NCBI RefSeq assembly: GCF_013408445.1
Contig: NZ_JACBZL010000001.1
Span: 2,232,001-2,296,000, forward strand
Length of the DNA stretch: 64,000 bases
Direction: 5' to 3'
From: Corynebacterium tuberculostearicum
Lineage (GTDB): Bacteria > Actinomycetota > Actinomycetes > Mycobacteriales > Mycobacteriaceae
A model generated the notes under the pieces. That model did not search any database, was not told where the DNA came from, and saw only the letters and a program-made list of their open reading frames with translations. The position numbers and the translations under genes are program-made. Positions 57,696 to 64,000 of this stretch are shown here, in pieces (the first letter of the stretch is position 1; each line of letters starts with the position of its first letter).

Positions 57696-58379
57696 TTAAG
57701 GCTGGATGCGCCGCGCGAGCAGGTGAATTGCTGCGGTGCAGATCAGGGCAGCTAAACCAGCGAAGAAGAACATGCCGGGCCAGGGTGCGCCGATTTCTGC
57801 AGCTCCAAATGATTCTACGAGCGTGATGAGAATGCCATCCGCTAGGAATAGACCAATGATGATGCCGGCGATAAGTAGCAGCCGAACAAACAGGGAGCTT
57901 TGGTTTGCGCTACTGACCACCACACCGATGAGTGCGCCAACGTATCCGGTTATGAGGTGGCCACAGGCGAAGCTACCGAAGGTTGCCGCGTAGCAAAACG
58001 GAAGGCTGGCTTCGACTGTGCCGGGGGTGATTGCCCACGAAGAATTCGCGTACGCACCCGATTGCAGCGCGATGTAGTAAGCGGTCCAAGCGACGGCACC
58101 AAAAATGAGCGCGGCTAACCACAGAGTCGCGTGCATGCTGGTAAGCCATTGCCGGGGGTGCATCCCTAGGCCGCGCAAGGAACGGTATTCGGTTGCGGCG
58201 AAGGCACAGTAGAGTCCCCACATGAAGACTGCGAATATTCCCCAGCCGGTCGGATTGGCACCGAGGGTAGAAGGATCACTGGGGACGGCATACGGGAGAA
58301 CCCACAGCAACACGACGATGATGCTTATGACGGTGAGCGCCTTGGTGGCGTTGAGATTAAAGGTCTTGAGTGTCTGCAT
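57696..58379 (-). CDS. ABC-type transporter membrane subunit (predicted)
   Basis: A 227-residue protein with six membrane segments, no signal peptide and no recognised family. It stands 2 bp after the ATPase gene as third gene of the gntR-ABC operon, so it is most likely the permease, as in YtrA-type operons. Confidence 0.75.
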   Translation of the reverse strand: MQTLKTFNLNATKALTVISIIVVLLWVLPYAVPSDPSTLGANPTGWGIFAVFMWGLYCAFAATEYRSLRGLGMHPRQWLTSMHATLWLAALIFGAVAWTAYYIALQSGAYANSSWAITPGTVEASLPFCYAATFGSFACGHLITGYVGALIGVVVSSANQSSLFVRLLLIAGIIIGLFLADGILITLVESFGAAEIGAPWPGMFFFAGLAALICTAAIHLLARRIQP

Positions 58380-58381
58380 GG

Positions 58382-59236
58382 CTAGGACTCCTCTTGTGGG
58401 GTGCGGGCGGATTCGTGGGCGCGGGAGACAAGGGAATCAATGAGTTGGCCGTCGTCGAGGTAGGAGACGGTGACCTGGGCGGCGGCTGCGGTATCGGCAG
58501 GGAACGGGGCCGGGCACCAGGCGTGCACCTTGGAGGTGGAACCGAGGGAGGAACGGTGGAGGGGGAGGGCGTCGGCAAGCGCGAGTGCTTGCTCCACGTC
58601 CTTGGTGCTGCCGCTAAGCACGGGGTAGTGCGGCCGTTGGGATTCCAGGTCGGTGGGTTTATTGACCGTGCCGTCGTGCACGGTAATGACGTGGTCAACC
58701 AGGCCGACGAGGTCTTCTGCGCGGTGAGAAGAAAGCACCAGCAGCCAGTCCGGGGTGCCGGAGGCGTGGGCGATAATGAGTTCGCGCAGGCGCGTGCGCG
58801 TTGGCGCGTCCAAGCCGTTGAAAGGCTCATCGAGGAGGGTGACCGGCGTGCGCGCAGCCAGGGCAGTGGCACAGGCAACCAGTTGGCGCTGGCCGGTGCT
58901 CAAGGTGCGGTTCTTGCTGCGCTTAGCGACGCCCACCTTATCCAACAGCTCCTCCGCATACCCCACGTCGAATCCCTCGCGCACATGCTGTGCGGCGCGC
59001 AGGTGCTGGGCCACGGTGGAACCGGCGAGCAAGATATCGGCGCCGGTGCGTGCAATCGCCACCTGCGAGGTATCGATGCAGCCTTTGGCAGGCAGGAACC
59101 CGGCCACTGTGCGCAGGAGCGTGGTCTTGCCCGCGCCATTGGGGCCGATAAGCCCATACATGCCGGCGGTGAGCTCCAGGTGTGGCACGTGCAAGCGGCG
59201 CTTGCAGCTGACATTGTGCATTTTAAGGTGCGTCAT
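58382..59236 (-). CDS. ABC transporter ATP-binding protein of a GntR-linked operon
   Basis: A 284-residue ATPase with Walker A GPNGAGKTT, signature LSTGQRQLV (a departure from LSGGQ) and Walker B PVTLLDEPFNGLDAP. The start MTHLKMHNVS at 59236 lies inside the end of the GntR gene. The Ser-Thr-Gly-Gln signature and extra C-terminal 80 residues (KVHAWCPAPFPAD) are lineage-specific. It likely energises the downstream membrane subunit, and resembles YtrB-type exporters induced by cell-wall antibiotics. One 13-mer repeat is present. Confidence 0.88.
   Translation of the reverse strand: MTHLKMHNVSCKRRLHVPHLELTAGMYGLIGPNGAGKTTLLRTVAGFLPAKGCIDTSQVAIARTGADILLAGSTVAQHLRAAQHVREGFDVGYAEELLDKVGVAKRSKNRTLSTGQRQLVACATALAARTPVTLLDEPFNGLDAPTRTRLRELIIAHASGTPDWLLVLSSHRAEDLVGLVDHVITVHDGTVNKPTDLESQRPHYPVLSGSTKDVEQALALADALPLHRSSLGSTSKVHAWCPAPFPADTAAAAQVTVSYLDDGQLIDSLVSRAHESARTPQEES
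58568..58580 (-). repeat. 13-mer GCTTGCCGACGCC, copy 15 (in ABC ATPase gene)
   Basis: Exact copy, read as LADA in the lineage-specific C-terminal extension. Confidence 0.8.
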
Positions 59237-59591
59237 GATGGTCTCCTTCGGCTTCAATCAGGTCGGCAATATCGCTGGCGCTTAAGCCCAGCGCGGCTCC
59301 TTCCTTGAGAAGCGGAACGATGAAATCTTCCCTAAGGGCTTCTTGGCGTTGGTGGCGGACCTTGTTGCGCGCGCCTTCGCGCACAAACATGCCCAGGCCG
59401 CGACGCTTTTCCAACAGGCCCTCCTCGAAGAGGACGGTTAGAGCCTTTGCGGAGGTAGTTGGGTTAACGGAGTGGAAAGCCGAAAGCTCATTGGTGCTGG
59501 GGGCGCGTTCGCCCTCGGCGAGCTCACCGGAAATGATCATGTCCCTGATCCCTCCTGCTAGTTGCTGATAAATGGGCCGGGTATCGCTCAT
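59223..59591 (-). CDS. GntR-family regulator, YtrA type
   Basis: A 122-residue regulator: a GntR winged helix (RPIYQQLAGGIRDMIISGELAEGERAPSTNELSAFHSVNPTTSAKALTVLFEEGLLEKRRGLGMFV) with only a short C-terminal helical tail, the YtrA subfamily. It overlaps the ATPase start and probably represses its own operon until an inducer appears. Confidence 0.93.
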   Translation of the reverse strand: MSDTRPIYQQLAGGIRDMIISGELAEGERAPSTNELSAFHSVNPTTSAKALTVLFEEGLLEKRRGLGMFVREGARNKVRHQRQEALREDFIVPLLKEGAALGLSASDIADLIEAEGDHHDAP

Positions 59592-59635
59592 GGTGCGGCC
59601 TCTCGTGCATGCGGCATGTGATTCCTTCCGTGGTG

Positions 59636-59666
59636 TATGGGTTTACCACCTATGTGGGTAACCATA
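59636..59666. promoter_or_regulatory. Candidate GntR operator
   Basis: TATGG...CCATA ends and inner TTACCAC...GTGGGTAA form an imperfect 31-bp dyad 45 bp before the gntR start, where a self-repressing YtrA-type protein would bind. Confidence 0.5.
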
Positions 59667-59676
59667 TAGCGAAAGG

Positions 59677-59710
59677 GGCCCGCGATCAACATGATTTGTG
59701 ACCGCGGGCC
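59677..59710 (-). terminator. Terminator of the ABC/I36 island operon
   Basis: GGCCCGCG / CGCGGGCC with TCA/TGA continuation forms a strong stem 20 bp after the permease stop. It lies between the two operons and closes the island transcript. Confidence 0.8.
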
Positions 59711-59730
59711 GAGTGGAGTGGTGTTTAGGG

Positions 59731-62127
59731 CTAGTGAAGGCGTCTTTGTTGAATGAATGCTCCGATTAGGGTGCCCGCTAGGACTGAAGTGATGGTGAAG
59801 CCTATTGCGTTCCAATCGACTGCGAACAGAAAGCCATCACCGAGCAAGAAGCTATATGCTGCTAACGGGGCGAGACCGCTGAAGACTCCGATGATTAGGG
59901 AACTCAGGCAGATAATCGCTATGGCCCACGAAAACGATTTGAAGCTCCAATCACGGCGAAGACCCAAGTGGAAAAAGGTGGTGTGCAGTGTGTTCATACT
60001 GGTATTTAGGCCGCGCGCAATCGCAAAAGATATGGCGATTGCAGAAAGCAGAGCTGCTGTAAGGCTGATATAGAACGATAAGGGGGTCTCGGTTTCGTAG
60101 CCTTTGGAAAGCTGGATATCCTCAGGTGGTATACCAAGATGGTTAGCGATTTCTGGCACTCGTTCTGCCTTTTGGGCGGATAAGCCGTCGAATATCCATT
60201 GGGTTGAAATGCTAGGAATTTCAAGACTTTGTGCGGTGCTGTTTAGCACCACACCGCCGACTTGTTTCTCCCAATAGTTTCCAAAAGAACCCTCTTGGGC
60301 CTCGAGCGTGTGCGACTTTTCGTTTGAATCGGTGATCTGTGTGTGAGAGGCATCCATAAGTTTCTTGTCGCGGACAAGAACACCACCGCTTTCCAGGGTT
60401 TGCCTTTCGTCGGAAGTAAGCTTTTCGTCCGTGAGCTTCTCCCAACTCTTGGCATCCTGGACGGAAAGAATGCCAAAAGTTCCCGATACATCAGGAGTCA
60501 TCGGCAATCCTGCGGAAAGCTGCTGTGCAGAAATGGGTTCGGGCAAGTCACCTTGGGATACTAATGAATTCTGTGCAGATTCTCTCGCAGAATCCATTTC
60601 ATCTGGCAGGGTCAAGATTGCTTGGTCGGGTGCGACAATTGGTGCGTAGGATTCAGCTTCTGAGGCAGTCATACTAGCGGCCAGGTTGCTGCTGAAGATT
60701 GCTATCCCTGCTGTACTGGACAATAGGGCTACTCCAATTAGCGGGAGAAAACGGTGCGAACTTAGAAAGCGACGGGCCAGGTGACTCGGTGACGTTGGGG
60801 AATCGCTTTTAATAGAAATAGTTACAGCGAGCGTCAACGCTATCGCGAGCGCTAACGTAGGGATTGGAGCAAGAGTTGTGAAAATTTCCGGCCCGACTAC
60901 CCCAGCGAACAATACGGTTGCTAGTGCTATGGCGCACAGTGCTGGGATAGCCCCGGCTGAAGCCCGCTTCCATTTAGCAGAAAGTTGATGTTCCGCAGTT
61001 TGGGGATTTTGGAACCGGATCGGTAATGCAGTTGTCAGTGCGCTGAAGATCGGGGGAAGTAAAGCGGACACTAAAAGCAACCCGCACCATTTCCAGGGGA
61101 GGACGAAATCCCGCCCAGGCACGGACCCCAACTCTGCTAGATGGGTTCTAAAGAGGTGAGGGAAAAGCGTACCGGTGACAATAGCGCACACTGAAATTGA
61201 AAGGACTAGAAAAAGGATCTGTACGTGGAAGATAGCCCACAACTTCTTCCTGGATATTCCGAGTTGATGTAGAGCGTTGGCCGGGGCTTCGAGCGCGCGC
61301 CTTTGCATGGCAGTTAGGAAGGCTGAGAAAAATAGAGGTAAGAGAAACGCAAAAATTCCGAAGAAAAACGAGTATTCATCAAGAAGGCTTTTGGGAGGCT
61401 GATTCTCCAGCGATTGCCTTGAGAGGTAGGACAGTTTCACTGCTTCTCTGGCGCTGAACTCGGCATTGTCTACGTGAGCAATGCGATCCATTGTCTTTTC
61501 TAGTTCTTCTTGGTCCGAAGACTGGTTATCTAAAAGCATTGGGCGCGCCCCAGCACTAGATGGGGATGAAGGAGTGGTGCTGAGATCCCATGTGCCAGGC
61601 GCTGCGTACACGGCGGTTGCGGTCGGCACATATTTACTGGTAACGGTGCCGACCACGTTAATCTCCAGGTTGCTACTAAAGGCACTGACCCCTGATTCCT
61701 CGGAAAGACCGCTAGCTGTGGTTGCGATAATTTCCCCCGGAGAGGTTGGCCACCGACCTGATTCCAAAGTTAAACCGTAGCTGGGCCCTTGGCTTTTCCA
61801 ATCACCCTCCGAATATGTCATTCGGTGATCGGGGTCAGTATCCACGTAGAAGTCTTGCGATACAAGTTCACGGGAGAACCGCTTGGGATCTGACGGTGCG
61901 GATAGGCAATCGTCGACATTGTCGCCTAAGGAAAGTGAACAGGGCGCGTCTGCTCGCTGGTGGTTATCGCCTAGGTTCGATGCAACGTGTTGTTCGGCGG
62001 ACATTGTCATAAGCATCGCACTCGTGGCCGTAGCGGCAAGGAGGAGAATGCTGAGAGCTGCTAGTGCGTACATGAGACGCACTTTGGGCTGTCCTTTAAT
62101 GATTTTGGATAGAAGTTGGCTAACCAA
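59731..62127 (-). CDS. Large FtsX-like ABC permease of the AT-rich island
   Basis: A 798-residue membrane protein. One helix is at the N-terminus (LMYALAALSILLLAATATSAM), followed by a 220-residue extracytoplasmic domain, then three helices of an FtsX domain and a second set near the C-terminus. The start is the TTG at 62127 behind GGAGGAATCAC, inside the ATPase gene's end; no ATG fits as well. Composition is noticeably more AT-rich than in the flanks. It resembles membrane subunits of bacteriocin-linked transporters (export or self-protection), but the substrate is inferred only. Confidence 0.82.
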   Translation of the reverse strand: MVSQLLSKIIKGQPKVRLMYALAALSILLLAATATSAMLMTMSAEQHVASNLGDNHQRADAPCSLSLGDNVDDCLSAPSDPKRFSRELVSQDFYVDTDPDHRMTYSEGDWKSQGPSYGLTLESGRWPTSPGEIIATTASGLSEESGVSAFSSNLEINVVGTVTSKYVPTATAVYAAPGTWDLSTTPSSPSSAGARPMLLDNQSSDQEELEKTMDRIAHVDNAEFSAREAVKLSYLSRQSLENQPPKSLLDEYSFFFGIFAFLLPLFFSAFLTAMQRRALEAPANALHQLGISRKKLWAIFHVQILFLVLSISVCAIVTGTLFPHLFRTHLAELGSVPGRDFVLPWKWCGLLLVSALLPPIFSALTTALPIRFQNPQTAEHQLSAKWKRASAGAIPALCAIALATVLFAGVVGPEIFTTLAPIPTLALAIALTLAVTISIKSDSPTSPSHLARRFLSSHRFLPLIGVALLSSTAGIAIFSSNLAASMTASEAESYAPIVAPDQAILTLPDEMDSARESAQNSLVSQGDLPEPISAQQLSAGLPMTPDVSGTFGILSVQDAKSWEKLTDEKLTSDERQTLESGGVLVRDKKLMDASHTQITDSNEKSHTLEAQEGSFGNYWEKQVGGVVLNSTAQSLEIPSISTQWIFDGLSAQKAERVPEIANHLGIPPEDIQLSKGYETETPLSFYISLTAALLSAIAISFAIARGLNTSMNTLHTTFFHLGLRRDWSFKSFSWAIAIICLSSLIIGVFSGLAPLAAYSFLLGDGFLFAVDWNAIGFTITSVLAGTLIGAFIQQRRLH

Positions 62128-62815
62128 GTGATTCCTCCGCCTCCTCTGCATTGTGCAGAAGACCATCGATCAGGGTGAAAGATCGGGTGCAATAGTCCAG
62201 AACGATCGGGTCATGGGAAGCAGTGATGATGGTTGTTCCCTGACTGGCGAGTTTTCTAAACAGTGCAAACACGCTTCGCGAGTTTTGTTGATCCAAAGCG
62301 GCAGAAGGCTCGTCTGCTAGTAGGATCGACCGGTTTCCGCTCAACGCACGGGCAATACCGACCCGCTGGCATTGGCCGCGGGACAATTCGTCGGGATATC
62401 GGGTCTCTAGTCCCTCGAGACCTACTTGTTCTAAGAGGGATTCAGCCGCCGTTCGAGAATCTACAGGCTTGTATCCTGCTGCTGATAGGACGAGTTGCAC
62501 GTTTTCGGCGGCGGTCAGCTCAGGAATGATGAGATCGGATTGGTGGACAATGCCAATAATCTCCCTGCGCAGACGAAGCAAGTCTTTTTCGGAAGCGGTA
62601 TCTACTTTGACCCCGCTAACCGTGACCGAGCCCGAGTCGATGGAGATTAAGCCAGAAAGCATGTCCAAAAAAGTGGTTTTCCCTGAACCGCTTTTGCCGG
62701 AGATTGCAATGAAGTCTCCCTGTGCGGCTTTTAATGAAACTCCCTTGAGTGCGTGAGTCGCCTTAGGGCCAACGCCGAGTGTTTTATGAACTTGGTGAAT
62801 GTGAATTTGGGTCAT
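62120..62815 (-). CDS. ABC ATP-binding protein of the AT-rich island
   Basis: A 231-residue LolD/MacB-type ATPase with Walker A GKSGSGKTTFLDMLSGL, signature LSRGQCQRVGIARAL (an unusual LSRGQ), and Walker B ILLADEPSAALDQQ. It directly precedes and overlaps the FtsX-like permease. Codons and base composition resemble the permease and the peptide gene, not the flanking genes, so the three probably arrived together. Confidence 0.92.
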   Translation of the reverse strand: MTQIHIHQVHKTLGVGPKATHALKGVSLKAAQGDFIAISGKSGSGKTTFLDMLSGLISIDSGSVTVSGVKVDTASEKDLLRLRREIIGIVHQSDLIIPELTAAENVQLVLSAAGYKPVDSRTAAESLLEQVGLEGLETRYPDELSRGQCQRVGIARALSGNRSILLADEPSAALDQQNSRSVFALFRKLASQGTTIITASHDPIVLDYCTRSFTLIDGLLHNAEEAEESLG

Positions 62816-62833
62816 TTAGTTCTGAAATATTGA

Positions 62834-62872
62834 AGCTGGGAAGAAAGATGATTGTCATCCTTCTTCCCAGCT
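62834..62872 (-). terminator. Hairpin between the I36 peptide gene and the transporter genes
   Basis: AGCTGGGAAGAA / TTCTTCCCAGCT is a perfect 12-bp stem with an inner GATGA/TCATC stem. There is no strong T tract after it, so it looks like a read-through attenuator or mRNA end stabiliser that would keep peptide mRNA more abundant than transporter mRNA. Confidence 0.7.
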
Positions 62873-62885
62873 AACGGATGTCTAC

Positions 62886-63247
62886 TTAGCAGCCCCGATT
62901 AGTGCGCCACGAGGTAAGGGTGTCGTTGCTCCACCAGCCCACATAATTGTTATTGGAAAATGGAGTCATGGTGTGACACTTGCCGCCACCATTGGCGTGC
63001 TGGTACCAAGCAGCATGGCCTCCAGTGTTATTGATCCACGATGACATCTTGTCATTGGCGTTGCGCGAAACGTTCATGATTCCGATTCCAGGGCCCCGGG
63101 AACCTAGGAATCCGCTGAAGTTAGCTTCGTTGAAAATGCACACAAGGCCTCCACTGCATTCACCTGCGGAGGCACTGGCTGCTGGTACAGCGATTCCGCT
63201 CAGTGCTGCGATAGCTACGCTGGCTGTAGCGAGTTTTTTATTCTCAT
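62886..63247 (-). CDS. Secreted peptidase-inhibitor-I36-like small protein (start region frameshifted)
   Basis: The mature part of about 93 residues (GECSGGLVCIFNEANFSG..., ending TSWRTNRGC) has the I36-type pattern, four cysteines (two possible disulfides) and many Gly/Asn/Trp. A Sec signal (LATASVAIAALSG...AASASA) precedes it. The ATG at 63247 has an ideal AAGGAGAG, but six A residues (63234-63239) put it one base out of frame; seven would give MRIKKLATASV. In-frame ATGs at 63326 and 63314 have no ribosome site. So either an indel, slippage or an upstream start. I36 proteins inhibit metalloproteases. Confidence 0.72.
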
Positions 63248-63618
63248 TTTCTCTCCTTGTTAGAGATTGGCGGGACGTGCGCTGGGTGCGCAAAACGAAA
63301 GTAACACCTTGCATATAAATATGCATTAATTAAAGAAAAATTAGTATGAAGTGAAAATGAACACTTAGTGAATCCAAGGGTGTCCCCGCTGTATATTTTG
63401 CTGAGGCGAAAATTTGCAAGATTTACAGACCGGCTAACCCTGTTATTACTGGTCGGACTGCAGAAACCACCCATTCAACGGTTTAAGCGCTGGATAGTGT
63501 GGCAAACTCCGCTTGAAAATGGGCAGACAAGGAAGGTTTCGATCTCTAAACTGAGATACGGATCACCCAAGAGGAGGTGCTGTATCGCAGTACCTTCCGA
63601 GTTGAAAGGAACACAGAA
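63248..63618. promoter_or_regulatory. Divergent AT-rich control region I36 operon / pyc
   Basis: This 371-base stretch holds no supported gene. The first half is strongly AT-rich, as in the island. AAAATTTGCAAG (63410-63421) resembles the RamB carbon-control site (AAACTTTGCAAA) of C. glutamicum, but one match is weak evidence. The promoter of pyc and the promoter of the I36 gene must both lie here. Confidence 0.4.
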
Positions 63619-64000
63619 GTGGCTAATCCCGCGCTTCCATCGTTCAAAAAGATTCTGGTAGCCAACCGTGGCGAAATCGCCGTGCGTGCATTCCGTGCTG
63701 CCTTCGAGACCGGGGCAAAGACCGTCGCGGTCTATCCTCGCGAAGACCGAAACTCCTTCCACCGCGCCTTCGCGGATGAGGCCGTCCGCATCGGCGCCGA
63801 GGGGCAGCCGGTCAAGGCATACTTGGACATTGATGAGATTATCCGCGCCGCCAAGAAGGCCGAAGCGGATGCCATTTACCCCGGCTACGGATTCCTTTCG
63901 GAGCGCGCAGATTTAGCCCGTGCGTGTGAGGACAATGGCATTAAGTTCATTGGCCCAACCCCAGCGACCTTGGATCTCACCGGCGATAAGGCGGCTGCGG
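63619..64000 (+). CDS. pyc: Pyruvate carboxylase, N-terminal part
   Basis: The first 127 codons of a biotin carboxylase-type enzyme that carboxylates pyruvate to oxaloacetate, cut by the window end. The start is GTG at 63619, 9 bases after AAAGGA. The N-terminus (VANPALPSFKKILVANRGE) and the sequences VAVYPREDRNSFHRAFADEAV and KAYLDIDEIIRAAK match pyc of C. glutamicum rather than acyl-CoA carboxylase accBC. It is the usual anaplerotic gene of corynebacteria. Confidence 0.93.
   Translation, partial: MANPALPSFKKILVANRGEIAVRAFRAAFETGAKTVAVYPREDRNSFHRAFADEAVRIGAEGQPVKAYLDIDEIIRAAKKAEADAIYPGYGFLSERADLARACEDNGIKFIGPTPATLDLTGDKAAA

Noticed and set aside
63368..63661. Small plus-strand frame upstream of pyc
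   Set aside because: It crosses the pyc start, has no ribosome site and no family similarity.

Overview
The window looks like a chromosomal piece of a Corynebacterium, probably a human-associated species. Three things point there: GC-rich coding sequence, gene neighbourhoods typical of the genus (groES-groEL, WhiB, sigD-rsdA, guaB-guaB3-guaA; metY-metX; pdxR/pdxST; monomeric icd; pyc), and mycobacterial-type genes (ImuA'/ImuB/DnaE2, RsdA, LpdA). The species is inference. I saw no rRNA, tRNA, CRISPR array, insertion sequence or prophage.

Layout. 0-5 kb: the end of a metallophosphoesterase, then a two-component system divergent from an ABC/FtsX-type transporter across a perfect 16-bp palindrome. 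4.6-14.5 kb: CIRCE-controlled groES-groEL, a UvrA-like gene remnant, WhiB regulator, SigD with its anti-sigma factor RsdA, a DUF5319 protein, and the GMP-synthesis genes guaB, guaB3 and guaA. 14.5-25.8 kb: an HNH endonuclease, the mutagenic-repair genes imuA'-imuB and dnaE2, and between them an AMIN-like lipoprotein, a sucrase/ferredoxin-like protein and the methionine importer metQ-metN-metI. 25.8-29.3 kb: two small HTH regulator/membrane protein pairs, then two bacterial-PH-domain membrane proteins. 29.3-40 kb: trmL, folD, a second HNH endonuclease, metX-metY, pdxR divergent from pdxS-pdxT, and icd. 40-54 kb: an MFS exporter, xthA, a TRIC-like channel, trpS, YhjD-like and RDD membrane proteins, a penicillin-binding carboxypeptidase, an adenosine-deaminase-like pseudoenzyme, a DJ-1 protein, an esterase, an orphan NlpC/P60 plus WXG-like pair, and upp. 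54-59.6 kb: an HTH regulator, an M20 amidohydrolase, lpdA and a gntR-ABC operon. 59.7-63.3 kb: a visibly more AT-rich island with an FtsX-like permease, its ATPase and a small secreted I36-type cysteine-containing peptide. The window ends inside pyc.

Regulation that can be read from the sequence includes a CIRCE element, four copies of a TAGAC-N-AAGCGGT-type site in front of metQ and metY (McbR-like), a PdxR-type inverted repeat, a candidate SOS box before dnaE2, TATCGA-type operators before a DUF2975/XRE pair, and many strong hairpins, including ones inside the met and I36 operons.

Two signals stand out. First, a 13-mer, GCTTGCCGACGYC, occurs 15 times between 19.8 and 58.6 kb on both strands, in three coding registers and once between genes, which is far above chance and has no assigned function. 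Second, the AT-rich peptide-plus-ABC-transporter island is organised like a bacteriocin operon but carries a peptidase-inhibitor-I36-like peptide whose start region appears to need one extra A in a run of six.
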